Source of the DNA: Palsa-506 sp963786975
GTDB taxonomy: Bacteria > Actinomycetota > Actinomycetes > Streptosporangiales > Streptosporangiaceae
Assembly: GCA_963786975.1 (NCBI GenBank)
Contig: CAWBBE010000010.1
Coordinates: forward strand, 455,826-519,825
Length of the DNA: 64,000 nucleotides
Reading direction: 5' to 3'
Shown in pieces: positions 43,609 to 53,075 of the stretch. Within the stretch, counting starts at the first letter, position 1. Each line of letters opens with the position of its first letter. The notes under the pieces were generated by a model. That model was not told the DNA's origin. It ran no database searches and saw only the letters and a program-made list of their open reading frames with translations. The translations under genes were made by a program, and so were the position numbers.

Positions 43609-45207
43609 ATGAGCACCGCCCCTGACGATGAAGTCAAAGAGGAGGACATCGCCAGCCCACGGCTAGCGCTCCTGCTGGCCGCGGCGATGTTTGTCCTGGT
43701 TGTCGACACCTCGCTGATGAACGTGTCGATCTCCGCCGTGATCAAGGATCTGGATACGACGGCGAGCGGCGTCCAGTCGGCAATCGCCCTCGAGGCGCTG
43801 GTCTCGGCGGCCTTCATCCTGATCAACTCCAAGATGGGCGACCTCATGGGGCGCAAGCGCGCCTACGTGATCGGCCTGCTCGCCTATGCCGTTGGCGCCC
43901 TGGCCATGACTGTCGCGCAGAGCCTGACCGCCATCATCATCTTCTGGGCGATCATCGGCGGACTCGGCGCGTCCCTGCTACTGCCGGCCATGCAGTCCCT
44001 CATCCACGGCAACTTCACGGGCCCGGCTCAGAAGCAGGCTTACGCGCTCGTCGGCGCATCCGCCGCGATCGCCGCCGCCGTCGGGCCGCTCCTCGGCGGG
44101 TTCCTCACGACCTACCTGTCATGGCGTGTCGGCTTCGGGCTCGAGGTGGTCATCATCCTCGTCGTGCTGTCCCAGATCCGCCTCGTCAAGGACGTGCCTT
44201 ACACGGGGCCGCGCCAGATCGACTTCGTGGGCGCGGTGCTCTCCGTGGTAGGCATGGGCGGCGTCGTCCTCGGCATCCTCGTCTGGCAAGAGGGCGGTAA
44301 CTATGTCGGCCTGCTCATCGGCATCGGCGCAGTGACCCTGGTCGCGCTCGCGTTCTGGCTCGTCCGCCGTAAGCGGCGCGGCAAGCCCACCCTGCTGGAT
44401 CCTGACCTGTTCAAGCACCTGAACTTCCGCATCGGCATCTCGCAGCAGACGCTCCAGCAGATCACCCTCGGCGGCGCCATGATCGTCCTGCCGCTCTTCC
44501 TGCAGATGACCCTCGAATACAACGCCATGCAGGCCGGCCTGTCCCTCGCTCCCCTTTCCCTGTCCATGTTCGGCATGGCCATGCTGGCCGGGCGCAAGGC
44601 AGGCAAGCGGCGCCCGGCTCACATCGTCATGGCGGGATTCGGCCTCAGCACCGTCGGCATGGCCGCAATCATTCCGCTGGTGCCGAGAGTGGACTCAGGA
44701 TGGTACCTGGTGATCCCGCTGCTGATCACCGGCTCGGGCCTGGGCTTGCTGGTGTCCCAGCTCAACAACTTCACCCTCGCACCCATCGCCGAGGAACGCG
44801 TCAGTGAAGCGGCCGGGGTGAACTCCGCCGGAGGCTCCTTCGGGCTGTCTTTCGGACTCGCCATGGCCGGCGGCATCATGTTGTGGGCCCTGGCCGCGAG
44901 CTTCACCCACCTGACCGAGGCCAGCACCGTGATCCCGGCGGCTCAGAAACAGCAGATCTCCGCCGAGCTCGAGCACGATGCCGAGGTCATCAGCAATACA
45001 CAGCTTCAGCAGCAGATCAATGGCGAGCCCCCGGCCGTCGAGGCTGAGATCCTCGCCATCAACACCGACGCCCGGAACCGCTCCCTTCAGGTAGCGCTAC
45101 TCGTTCCCGCCATCGCCTCCCTCATCGGCCTGGGCAACTCGTTCCGCATGCTTCGCCTCCCGGACATCGCTCCCGCAGCAGACACCGAAGGCGCCGGCCT
45201 CGGATAA
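43609..45207 (+). CDS. MFS drug-exporter-like transporter (DHA2, 14 helices)
   Basis: The 532-residue protein has 14 hydrophobic segments. It shows the DHA2 family signs: VVDTSLMNVSISAVIKDLD in helix 1, MGDLMGRKRAYVIGL loop 2-3 motif A, and AVGPLLGGFLTTYLSWRVGF motif C for antiporters. Such proteins expel drugs or metabolites using the proton gradient. The ribosome site GAAGGGATG precedes the ATG. It lies on the same strand as, and close behind, the SulP gene; a functional link is not established. Confidence 0.85.
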   Translation: MSTAPDDEVKEEDIASPRLALLLAAAMFVLVVDTSLMNVSISAVIKDLDTTASGVQSAIALEALVSAAFILINSKMGDLMGRKRAYVIGLLAYAVGALAMTVAQSLTAIIIFWAIIGGLGASLLLPAMQSLIHGNFTGPAQKQAYALVGASAAIAAAVGPLLGGFLTTYLSWRVGFGLEVVIILVVLSQIRLVKDVPYTGPRQIDFVGAVLSVVGMGGVVLGILVWQEGGNYVGLLIGIGAVTLVALAFWLVRRKRRGKPTLLDPDLFKHLNFRIGISQQTLQQITLGGAMIVLPLFLQMTLEYNAMQAGLSLAPLSLSMFGMAMLAGRKAGKRRPAHIVMAGFGLSTVGMAAIIPLVPRVDSGWYLVIPLLITGSGLGLLVSQLNNFTLAPIAEERVSEAAGVNSAGGSFGLSFGLAMAGGIMLWALAASFTHLTEASTVIPAAQKQQISAELEHDAEVISNTQLQQQINGEPPAVEAEILAINTDARNRSLQVALLVPAIASLIGLGNSFRMLRLPDIAPAADTEGAGLG

Positions 45208-45281
45208 GCGGCATCCCGCGCTCATCGAATGGCTGACGCCGCCGGTCGCTGGCCGAGGGCCTGCTACAGCGGGGAGGTGGC

Positions 45282-45835
45282 ATGGCGCGCACGGAGTCCT
45301 GTGTTGCCAATCTGGAGAAGGTTGACCATATCGTCGTGCTGATGATGGAGAATCGTTCCTTCGATCACATGCTGGGGTATTTGTCGCTTACCGGCGGGCG
45401 GGCGGACATCGACGGCCTTCGTCCCGGGCTCGGTAACGAGTATCTGGGACGCAGTTACCCGGTGCATCATCTCGCGACGACGAAGGTGGGCGTGGACCCT
45501 AGCCACACCGCCGGCGCTGTGGACGTGCAGGTCGATGGCGGGCGGATGGGCGGTTTTGTCGCGAGCCTGGCGGCCACCATGGCCGGCGGCGGGGTTCACG
45601 GTGGTGACCCGTCACCCGCGGTGGGCTATTACGACGGCGCGGACGTGCCCGTTTACGATCACCTGGCGGAGGAGTTCCTGGTCTGTGACCGCTGGTTCAG
45701 CTCGGTCCCGGGTGCCACCTGGCCCAGCCGGCTGTACGCCTTGTGCGGGAGCGCCGCCGGCAGCCGGGATGACCTGTCTCCGCACGTGCCGCCCATGTAC
45801 CACAAGCCGTCGTTCGTATGGGGCTGGTGGGGGCG
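45282..45835 (+). pseudogene. phospholipase C-like phosphoesterase, 3'-truncated
   Basis: A good GGGGAGG site precedes the ATG. The N-terminal 185 residues are a standard bacterial phosphoesterase/phospholipase C: DHIVVLMMENRSFDHMLGYL with the metal-binding ENRS/DH region, AEEFLVCDRWFSSVPGATWP and SRLYALCGSAAG. Full enzymes have about 450 residues. At about 45835 the sequence switches to the antisense of another gene, so the catalytic C-terminal half is missing. Confidence 0.75.
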
Positions 45836-46650
45836 TTCCATGGGCCGTCGTAGGTGCCCGCCTGGCGTACCGGCCAGGTGGCGCAGGGCTCGTCGGTCCA
45901 CAGATCCGGCAGGCCGATCACGCCGCTGCGGCGGAGCACGAGACGCTGCAGGCCGGCGAACGCACTCGCGGGAGGGCTCGGTGCCTCGTTGCAGGCGATC
46001 GAGTAATACTGCTCGAGCCCGGTGTAGGGCTGGGCGGCGGCCGCCGCGGCAGCCGGCCGCGTGCCCGGGCTGGCGTCTTGTGCTGGCGTTGCGCGCCATC
46101 CAGACTTGCTGGAGCAGCTGGGCGGCCTGGGACCAGCCTGGGAAGCTGCCGCCAGTCACCGGCGTGATGTGGGGCTGCACGAAGTCGAGCGCGTTGCTGA
46201 CGGAGGTGACGACCTCGACGTGGGTGACGGCTGCGTCACCGACGTTGATGGGCGCCCGCCGGAGGCGAGCGAGGAGCGCGTCCCACTTGGCCCTGGTCGC
46301 GGCCGGGCTGCCCGCCGAGAACGCGCAGTCCTGGGTGCTGCGCTGGCCGCAGATGCGCAGGAACGCGGCGAGCGCCCTGGCGGCTCCGGTGTCGCTGCCG
46401 ATGCGCAGGAACACGCTTAGCCGGGGGTTCGGCCGGCCGCCGTTGGTCCAGGCTGTGCCTTCCCGCCGGGCCCGCCCGGGTTTGAAGAAGATCACGCCGC
46501 GGCGAGCCGGCCCGGTAGCCGCATGCTTCACCGCGCCCGGGTGCCCGCGGCACCCGCCGGATTGGCCCCGAGGCCAGGAACAAGCACGAACGCCAGCGCC
46601 GCGACCAGGGCGGCGCCTATCAGCCGCGCCCAGCCTCGTGTGTTGCGCAT
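45836..46650 (-). pseudogene. secreted alpha/beta hydrolase (TAP-like), degraded
   Basis: The minus-strand start at 46650 has a signal peptide (RNTRGWARLIGAALVAALAF, then VLVPGLGANPAGAAG). The body shows pieces of a TAP-like exported hydrolase: CGQRSTQDCAFSAG, VVTSVSNALDFVQPHITPVT, GGSFPGWSQAAQLLQQVW. The Ser nucleophile region is deleted and the frame changes before the C-terminal RSGVIGLPDLWTDEPCATWP. It meets the truncated phospholipase tail-to-tail at about 45835, marking a deletion junction. Confidence 0.65.
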
Positions 46651-46787
46651 GATGCTCTTCTGATCGCGTGATAGCGAAGTATTCGTACCGGACTGCTCGT
46701 TACCTACAGCTTGATCATCCTTCCGGGACGGTTGCCCAGAACGCGCAGTCCCTGCTGGCTTCCGGGCGGGATGCCTTTTCAACTTTG

Positions 46788-47489
46788 CTAGACGGGTACG
46801 ACGGCCGGCTCCTGGTCGTGGCTGGCCGGGCGGGCGGCTGCCTGCCAGATCCGGGCTGCCAGCAAGACCATCGCCACCGCAAATAGCAGCGTGTACGCCA
46901 GGACGACGACGATCCCTTTGGATTGCACCTGCTGAGCGACTTCCAGGCCGACGACGAACAGGACCGCCAGCCAGCGCGGCACGCTCCGGCTCCGCCACAG
47001 AGCCAAACCCATCAGGACCGGCGCGGCGAAGATGCCGATAAAATAGACGTAAAGGAACGCATGGCCGAACCCGGAATTGAAGGCCGTCACCAGGAACCGC
47101 GCAGCCGCGTCTTGTGACAGGTGCGCCGTCGCCACGGCGGCGAGGCTGGGATAGACCAGCACGTTGACCAGGGCTCCGCAGAAGGCACCGATTCCCCCGA
47201 TCAGCGCGGCGACGGTGGCCACAGTCGAACCGCGGTCCCTGACCAGCGCGGCGATCGCCGCATACGAGACAGCCAGAGCCCCCAGCGCCAGAAGCGCGAG
47301 CGAGCCCGCGACGTAGAGCTGAGCCGGGTGCGCCGCCGCAATGGGCAGCACCTTGAACGCGGTCGCCCTGGTCTGTACCACCTGGTCGAGCCCTTTGGGG
47401 GTCAGCCCCTCGGCACCTATATACAGCACGGCAGTAAGAGGAAGGAAAAGGGCTAGTATCCGCTGGCGTGACCGGGCAGCACTATCCAT
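46788..47489 (-). CDS. six-helix membrane protein of unknown function
   Basis: The ATG at 47489, with GGAGAAGG upstream, gives 233 residues (GTG 47501 also possible). Six hydrophobic segments are visible, including ILALFLPLTAVLYIGAEGL at the N terminus and GIVVVLAYTLLFAVAMVLLA near the end. A conserved-looking STVATVAALIGGIGAFCGAL segment lies in the middle. I do not recognise the family beyond a loose likeness to DUF4386-type proteins. Surrounding genes are broken, so context gives no clue. Confidence 0.6.
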   Translation of the reverse strand: MDSAARSRQRILALFLPLTAVLYIGAEGLTPKGLDQVVQTRATAFKVLPIAAAHPAQLYVAGSLALLALGALAVSYAAIAALVRDRGSTVATVAALIGGIGAFCGALVNVLVYPSLAAVATAHLSQDAAARFLVTAFNSGFGHAFLYVYFIGIFAAPVLMGLALWRSRSVPRWLAVLFVVGLEVAQQVQSKGIVVVLAYTLLFAVAMVLLAARIWQAAARPASHDQEPAVVPV

Positions 47490-47639
47490 TGCCTTCTCCA
47501 CTCAGACCGAGAACGACGCCGGGCTGGTCATCGAAGTCCGAGCCACCGGCCGCCGGTTTCTCTCCGTATCGCTTGCTGAGGTCCGCTGCCTCGATCATTT
47601 GCTTGTCCCTCCATCGATCACATTTGTAAGTGCCGAGCT

Positions 47640-47874
47640 GATGTCCCCCGGCCGTGCCTTCAGGGCCTCGCCTGTTCCGGCGTCTCTGCTATGGGGATGG
47701 TGTCGATCCGGGTGGTGTTCTGGATGGTCCCGAAGCGGCGCGCTTCGCTGATCATCGGCAGGCCGGGCCTTGCAGGATCAGCAGCAGCGCCGGGCTGGAA
47801 GTGCCCGCCCCGCGGACGCGGATCCACTGCGTGGCGTCTCCGGCCTGGATTGCCTCGAGCGAATCGATCGCCAT
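47640..47874 (-). pseudogene. alpha/beta hydrolase, N-terminal scrap
   Basis: A GGGAAGAG site precedes ATG 47874. The start (MAIDSLEAIQAGDATQWIRV) continues RGAGTSSPALLLI, the first strand of a proline-iminopeptidase-like hydrolase. A one-base shift then moves GLPMISEARRFG into another frame, and the rest is gone. Confidence 0.45.
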
Positions 47875-47928
47875 CTCTTCCCTCAACGTGAAGTCATGTG
47901 ATGTATGGAGGCTCGTGCCAGGCTGCTC

Positions 47929-48280
47929 CTACGCTGCGACGTCTCCCGCGGCGTAGCCGAGCCGGCCCAGCCCGGCGCTGAGGGTCTCTTGCGGGCTGAT
48001 CTCGAACTTCGCCAGCCGGGCCGTACAGCACTCCGGTGACTCCGCCGGGGAAATAGCCGGGGTCGGTGACCGAGGCCCGGTCCTGGCCGGTGTCGAACAG
48101 CACCAGGCCGTCACGGTGCTCGATCACGTACGTGCTGATAGGACGGAGCCGGGTCCAGCGCTGGGAGGTCAGCAGCCACATCATGGCCGGGCGCCAGGTG
48201 GACGCCTCGTGGTCGGGGCGAATCTGCACCTGGCCGCTGCTGATCACTGAAACCCGGCGGATCGGGTCGCTCACGTTCAT
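47929..48280 (-). pseudogene. MBL-fold lactonase-like enzyme, N-terminal remnant
   Basis: From ATG 48280 the sequence MNVSDPIRRVSVISSGQVQI continues WLLTSQRWTRLRPISTYVIE and HRDGLVLFDTGQDRASVTDP, as in N-acyl-homoserine-lactonase-like MBL proteins. A frameshift near 48030 moves EISPQETLSAGLGRLGYAAG into another frame. The HxHxDH metal motif is never reached, so it is inactive. Confidence 0.6.
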
Positions 48281-48345
48281 CTGCGTGTCCTTACAGTATG
48301 GGTGCCGGCAGATCCCCGGCGCGGGATCCCAGCCCGGGCGCGCCG

Positions 48346-50592
48346 TCACTTGGTGCCGGCCGGCTGGGGGAGAGGCCGTGCGGCTGCGTCCGGTTCCGGG
48401 CCGTCGTCCTCGCGGATGCCGTGCCGGGCGTAGAAGCGGCGCAGCGGCGGGGGCGCCCACCAGTTCGCGTCGCCGGCCAGGCGCATGACGGCGGGGACGA
48501 GCAGCATCCGCACCAAGGTGGCGTCCAGGATGAGGGCGACGATCATGCCGACGCCCAGCAGCTTGATGAAGGTGATGCTGGAGGCGGAGAACGAGCCGAT
48601 CACGATGACCAGCAGCAGCGCGGCGCTGGTGATCACGCCGCCGGTGCGCTGCAGGCCGCTGGCGATCGCGGCGGTGTTGTCGCCGGTGCGGTCGTAGCTC
48701 TCGCGGATCCGCGACAGCAGGAACACCTGGTAGTCCATCGACAGCCCGAACATGATCGCGAACATCAGGACCGGGATGGTGGGGCTGATCGTCCCGTTCG
48801 GGGTGAAGCCGAGCAGCCCGGACAGGTGCCCGTCCTGGAAGATCCACACCACGACCCCGTACATCGCCGATAGCGACAAGATGTTCATCACGATCGACTC
48901 CAGGGGGAGCACCAGCGACCCGAAGGCGAGGAACATCAGCGCGAACGTGGCGATGACCACGGCCAGCGCCATCCACGGCAGGGTCTGCCCGAGGCTGGAA
49001 AGCTGGTCCGTCAGCTCCGCCGTGGTGCCGCCGACGGTCGCCGTGGCGCCCGCTGGCGGGGCGGTGTCCCGGACCTGGCCGACGATGGCCCGGGCCTGCG
49101 GCGTGTAAGGACCAGGGCTATAACGCAGATCGACCCGCGCGATGTCCCCGCGGACTCCGGTCACCTGCGCGCCGCTGACTCCCGGGATGCGGCGCAGGCT
49201 GGTCGCGTAGGAGGCGAGCGCGGCGGCACGGGCCGGCGATCCGGCGATCGGGCCGCGGAACGCGACGATGGCCTCGATCGGGGCGGTGGGGTTGCCGGGG
49301 AAGTCCCGGTTCAGCGCCTCGGTGACCACCCGCGGCGTCGCGCTAGCCGGCAGCACGGTCGCGTCTACCCCGCCCCAGACGACCTTCAGGAACGGCGAGC
49401 CGAGCGCGAGCAGCAGTATCACGATCGGGACGGCGTACAGCACGGGACGGCGCATCACGCTGTGCGCTAGCCGGTACCAGCCACCGCTGTCCTCGGCGGC
49501 CGGCGGGCGCTGCACCGAGCGGCGGATCCGCAGCGCGTTCACCTTCGGGCCAAGCACGGCCAGCAGCGCGGGCAGCACGATGAGCGCGGCCAGCATGTCC
49601 ACCAGCACGGTGGCGACCCCGCCGTAGCCGATGGACCGCAGGATCGTCTCGGGGAACAGGATCAGGCTGGCCAGGACGATGGCGACGGTGACGCCGGAGA
49701 CCACCACCGTGCGGCCGGCGGTGGCCATCGTCCGGGCCACCGCGTCTTGCACCGAGCGCTGGCGGTGCAGTTCCTCGCGGAACCTGGTGACCATGAACAG
49801 CCCGTAGTCGATGGCCAGTCCCAGGCCGAGGATCGTGGTGATGTTCAGCGAGAACACCGACACTGGCGTGACCAGGGTCAGCAGCCGCAGCGCGGTGAAC
49901 GAGCCGAGGATCCCGATGGCGCCGATCGCCAGCGGCAGGCTGGCCGCCGCGAGGCTCCCGAAGATCACCAGCAGCAGGATGAGCAGCACCGGGAAGGACA
50001 GCCCCTCGGCCCGGCCGATGTTGGCGGTGACCTGCTGGTCGATTGTCTCGTCGGTCGGCACCGCGCCGCCGACCTGGCTCTGCAGGCCGGGCGCGCCGAG
50101 CTGGGTCTTGATCGCGTCGTAGCTGTCCTGCCGCGCGGTGTCGGTGGAGCCGGCCAGCTCGAGCACCGCGTACGTCTGGTGGCCGCTGGCGCTGACGAAC
50201 TGCCGCGACCTGGTGGACCAGTACGTCGCGTACGAGATGACTCTGGAATGCGGCAGCGCGGCTAGCGTGCTGGTGACCGCGGACCGGAACGAAGGTGATG
50301 CCGTGGTGGGCGTCTTGCTGGAGTACAGCACGACGACGTCGCCGGCGTCCCGGCCGAATGCTGTGGTGGCCAGGCTGGCTTCCTGCTGGCTCTGGCTGTT
50401 CGGGGCGTCGAAGCCGCCCGCGGTCTGCACTTTGGCGAAGATCGCGGTCCCCCACACGGCGGCGAACGCCGCGAAGATCAGGGCGATCACCAGGACCAGC
50501 CGCCGGCGCCGGTAGATGATGCGTCCCCAGGCCCCGAAAATGGAACGGCCGGCGGGCTTCGGGTGCTGCGCTGGGCCAGTCATGGCGGTCAT
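48346..50592 (-). CDS. MMPL-family RND transporter
   Basis: The 748-residue protein has the two-fold RND/MMPL plan. Helix 1 is followed by a large external loop, then five helices (FGSLAAASLPLAIGAIGILG, GLGLAIDYGLFMVTRFREEL), and the same is repeated in the second half (MFGLSMDYQVFLLSRIRESY). The buried Asp-Tyr pairs in LAIDYGLFM and SMDYQVFLL match the proton relay of MmpL proteins. Members export lipids or hydrophobic metabolites. The start MTAMTG is followed by SIFGAWGRIIYRRRR, a typical N terminus. The epimerase-like gene lies just upstream on the same strand and may be co-transcribed. Confidence 0.85.
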   Translation of the reverse strand: MTAMTGPAQHPKPAGRSIFGAWGRIIYRRRRLVLVIALIFAAFAAVWGTAIFAKVQTAGGFDAPNSQSQQEASLATTAFGRDAGDVVVLYSSKTPTTASPSFRSAVTSTLAALPHSRVISYATYWSTRSRQFVSASGHQTYAVLELAGSTDTARQDSYDAIKTQLGAPGLQSQVGGAVPTDETIDQQVTANIGRAEGLSFPVLLILLLVIFGSLAAASLPLAIGAIGILGSFTALRLLTLVTPVSVFSLNITTILGLGLAIDYGLFMVTRFREELHRQRSVQDAVARTMATAGRTVVVSGVTVAIVLASLILFPETILRSIGYGGVATVLVDMLAALIVLPALLAVLGPKVNALRIRRSVQRPPAAEDSGGWYRLAHSVMRRPVLYAVPIVILLLALGSPFLKVVWGGVDATVLPASATPRVVTEALNRDFPGNPTAPIEAIVAFRGPIAGSPARAAALASYATSLRRIPGVSGAQVTGVRGDIARVDLRYSPGPYTPQARAIVGQVRDTAPPAGATATVGGTTAELTDQLSSLGQTLPWMALAVVIATFALMFLAFGSLVLPLESIVMNILSLSAMYGVVVWIFQDGHLSGLLGFTPNGTISPTIPVLMFAIMFGLSMDYQVFLLSRIRESYDRTGDNTAAIASGLQRTGGVITSAALLLVIVIGSFSASSITFIKLLGVGMIVALILDATLVRMLLVPAVMRLAGDANWWAPPPLRRFYARHGIREDDGPEPDAAARPLPQPAGTK

Positions 50593-50607
50593 CGCCTTCG
50601 GTTTCGG

Positions 50608-51636
50608 TCAGGGCGTGCCGGTGCGGGTCCGGTACCAGTCGACGGTCGCGGCGATCGCGGTTGCCAGCGGCGTGCCGGCGGGCCCGAACGTGGTCTGGTA
50701 TTTGGTGGTGTCGAGGATGAAAGGCTCGTCGAACTCGTAGGCCATCTCGGCCAGCGCCCGCATCATCGGGTTGATTACCCCGAGGGCGCGCACGGCCAGC
50801 CTCGGCACCGAGCGGATGGCGACAGGATGCCCGACCTCACCAGCCACCAGATCGAGGAACGCCCGGGTCGTGACGGTCTGCGGCCCGGGAAGGTGCCACA
50901 CCTGGCCGGCCGCACGAGGGTCGGTGCCAAGGGTCGCCAGGCCAGCGGCAATGTCGGGAACGTAGCTGTAGGTGTGCGGCAGTTCAGGATTGCCGATGAA
51001 GTCGGCGCGCCGCCCGGCCAGGGCGTTAGCGAACACCCGCTCGCCGAGGACCGACCCATCGGTGACGCCGGCACCGAAGAAGTCCGAAGCCCGGCCGATG
51101 GCGATGCGGACCCGGCCGGCATCCGCGGCGGCCAGCAGCTCCGCGGTCATCGCCGCCCGGGTCCGGCCCTTGACGGTCGTCGCGGCCAGCGGGAGGTCCT
51201 CGGTCATCGGCTTGCCGCCGACCGGGCCGTAGCCGTAGACGTTCTCCAGGCTCACCAGCAGCGCGCCGGCCCGCTCAGCTGCCGCTAGCACGCCACGCTG
51301 CAAGGGCGGGAAGAGCTCGGGCCACTGCGTATAGGGAGCGTTCAGGCACTGGTACACCACCGCGGCGCCTTTCGCGGCATCACTGGCCGCGCCGGGATCG
51401 GTCGCGTCCGCCGCCCGCCAGTCGACCCCGTCCGCCAGGCTAGCTGGCCGGTGCCGCGACACCGCCCGCACCGCCAGGCCCAGCCCTGCCAGGCTGGCCG
51501 CGAGTGCACGCCCGACCTGCCCGGACCCGAACACCACATGCAGCCCGTCCACGCCTGCGGCCGGCTCCGGCGGCCGGCCAGGAACCTCGGCCGGGGTCAC
51601 GTCAGCCATCGCGGGAGCGCGTGCGAGCAATGCCAT
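50608..51636 (-). CDS. NAD-dependent epimerase/dehydratase-like protein
   Basis: From ATG 51636 (ATG 51609 also possible) the product is about 342 residues. It has a Rossmann start VVFGSGQVGRALAASLAGLG, a variant of the extended-SDR GxxGxxG, and then YQCLNAPYTQWPELFPPLQR, LLVSLENVYGYGPVGGKPMT and AIGRASDFFGAGVTDGS. The pattern is that of NAD-dependent epimerase-like proteins acting on nucleoside-diphosphate sugars or related ketones. The classical YxxxK pair is not obvious, so enzymatic activity is uncertain. It ends 15 bases before the MMPL start. Confidence 0.75.
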   Translation of the reverse strand: MALLARAPAMADVTPAEVPGRPPEPAAGVDGLHVVFGSGQVGRALAASLAGLGLAVRAVSRHRPASLADGVDWRAADATDPGAASDAAKGAAVVYQCLNAPYTQWPELFPPLQRGVLAAAERAGALLVSLENVYGYGPVGGKPMTEDLPLAATTVKGRTRAAMTAELLAAADAGRVRIAIGRASDFFGAGVTDGSVLGERVFANALAGRRADFIGNPELPHTYSYVPDIAAGLATLGTDPRAAGQVWHLPGPQTVTTRAFLDLVAGEVGHPVAIRSVPRLAVRALGVINPMMRALAEMAYEFDEPFILDTTKYQTTFGPAGTPLATAIAATVDWYRTRTGTP

Positions 51637-51762
51637 GCCCGGCTTGACACCGCTGCGCGGGTACGCCACAAGCAGTGGTGACCTCGGTGCTTCCCGGCGC
51701 CGCTGCCTGCGGGTCGCTAACGGAAAGCAAGATCCGATGGCCGCTAACGGAGAGCCCGGAAT

Positions 51763-51813
51763 GGTAAAGGACAGGCAATGGCAAGAACCCGGCACGGTAA
51801 AGGACAGGCAATG
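51763..51813. repeat. 18-bp direct repeat, 33-bp period
   Basis: GGTAAAGGACAGGCAATG occurs at 51763-51780 and again at 51796-51813, upstream of the minus-strand epimerase-like gene. It may be an operator pair or a small slippage duplication; a weaker related repeat (GCTAACGGA) lies just before it. Confidence 0.6.
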
Positions 51814-52239
51814 CCATAGGTCACCTCGGCTGGGCTGCGCGCTAAGCGCCACCGAGATCCAGAGCAGCCGGGAGGAATCTCAATCTCGTTTACGCAGATA
51901 AACGAGCACACCTTCCTAACCCGGGACGCTACGCCCCATCCGCCGCGGAGACAAATGAGCCAGCAGATGAGGCCGCGGCAAGCGAGGACACGCACCCGTG
52001 GAGAAACCATATCCCCCCATGCCGCAGCAGACGCGGTCTCGACGGTCGGCTCCTCTGCCTCCCAGGCGGGGCTGGTCAGCGCGTTCACCGTCTACGTCGC
52101 CAACTCGGCTCGGACACGGTGACGCCGACCGCGACCGCCACCAACACCTACAGCGAGGTCTTTCGCCGACCGCCTTGGGGACTTTCGGACCTGCCAGCGG
52201 CGATGCTCGTCTGGTCGGGTGGGAGCAAGGGTCTTTACC
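51814..52239. other. 426-base stretch, no gene recognised
   Basis: No open frame here shows family motifs. Part is AT-richer (51870-51960), suggesting promoters for the divergent neighbours. A GGGAGCAAGG ribosome site at 52221-52230 belongs to the next gene. Confidence 0.45.
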
Positions 52240-52755
52240 ATGCGTACCGGATTGGCTCTCCAAGACGCCCGGGATGATTTTGACCGTGCCCGGCGGCGGG
52301 CGAGCTTGGCCAGGCTGGCCGGGTGGCTGCGTGGTCGTCCAGCCAGCCGCAGCCGCTTGCCGGTGCTGGGTGAAGTGAGGACCATCGCGGGCGCGGCAGG
52401 GCCGGGCGTGCGGCGGCTGGAGTATGAGCGCATAAGCGGCCTCGGGGCAGGCGCAGAGGCGATGGTGCCGATCGACCAGATCGTTGGAACGGTCGAGCCC
52501 ATCAGGTCCAGGTGCTTCGACCGTCGTTTCCGGCCCACCTCGGAAGTGCCCCGAACGCGGTTTGAGCGGATAGCCGCCGACATCCGGTCCGGCCGCGGAA
52601 TGGATCCTGTGGACCTGTACCGGTGTGGCGGCCGGTACTACGTACTCGACGGGCATCACCGCATCGCTGTCGCCCGCGCGCTCGGCGAGCGCTGGGTCTC
52701 GGCGAACATCACCGATGTCCGCCTGAACAGCCTGGCCGACCCGAATTTGAGCTAG
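52240..52755 (+). CDS. stand-alone ParB/sulfiredoxin-fold protein, paralogue of the 3.1 kb gene
   Basis: The ATG at 52240 (after GGGAGCAAGG) gives 171 residues. The motifs repeat those of the 3.1 kb protein in the same order: DQIVGTVEPIRSRCFDRRFR, then RPTSEVPRTRFERI, DPVDLYRCGGRYYV and LDGHHRIAVARALG. The N-terminal helical part (RDDFDRARRRASLARLAGWL) also aligns. There is no partner ParA and no helix-turn-helix domain. Function is unknown. It sits just before a cluster of tRNA fragments. Confidence 0.72.
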   Translation: MRTGLALQDARDDFDRARRRASLARLAGWLRGRPASRSRLPVLGEVRTIAGAAGPGVRRLEYERISGLGAGAEAMVPIDQIVGTVEPIRSRCFDRRFRPTSEVPRTRFERIAADIRSGRGMDPVDLYRCGGRYYVLDGHHRIAVARALGERWVSANITDVRLNSLADPNLS

Positions 52756-52849
52756 CAGCGCCACGGGCACGCCGCCGCAGCAAGAACGCCTCGTAAGCAC
52801 TCTGAACACAGACCAGAAAATAGGCTCTGAGCTGGGAGAAAGGGAGATG

Positions 52850-52890
52850 TGGAGCTAGCGAGACTCGAACTCGCGACCCCTGCTTGCAAA
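52850..52890 (-). other. tRNA-Ala(UGC) 3' half
   Basis: Read on the minus strand this has an anticodon loop TTTGCAA, the 3' anticodon stem, T-arm (GCGAG, TTCGAGT, CTCGC) and acceptor TAGCTCC plus A. The 5' half is absent on the high-coordinate side, so it is not a functional tRNA but a probable attachment-site scar. Confidence 0.65.
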
Positions 52891-53030
52891 CAACTGCGAC
52901 CGGGTCAGTGGAGGGCAGCAACGCAGCTCATGGCACACGACCGGCGCACGCCTTCAGGGTCATTCCGCAAGGAGATCGGCTCTCCTGCTGGCTCTTCGTG
53001 AGCCATACATGTATTCGAAAACACTCGATT

Positions 53031-53075
53031 ACCAGTCGGGACGGCGGGATTTGAACCCGCGACCCCTTTGACCCC
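53031..53075 (-). other. tRNA-Pro(GGG) 3' half, copy 1
   Basis: On the minus strand: a degraded anticodon loop, T-arm GCGGG-TTCAAAT-CCCGC and acceptor CGTCCCG. Positions 53031-53068 are identical to 61157-61194. Relative to the second copy it has one G missing and one A added in the anticodon arm. The 5' half of the tRNA is absent. Confidence 0.7.

Noticed and set aside
52850..53075. Functional tRNA-Ala and tRNA-Pro genes
   Set aside because: Only the 3' halves from the anticodon loop onward are present; D-arms and 5' acceptor strands are missing.
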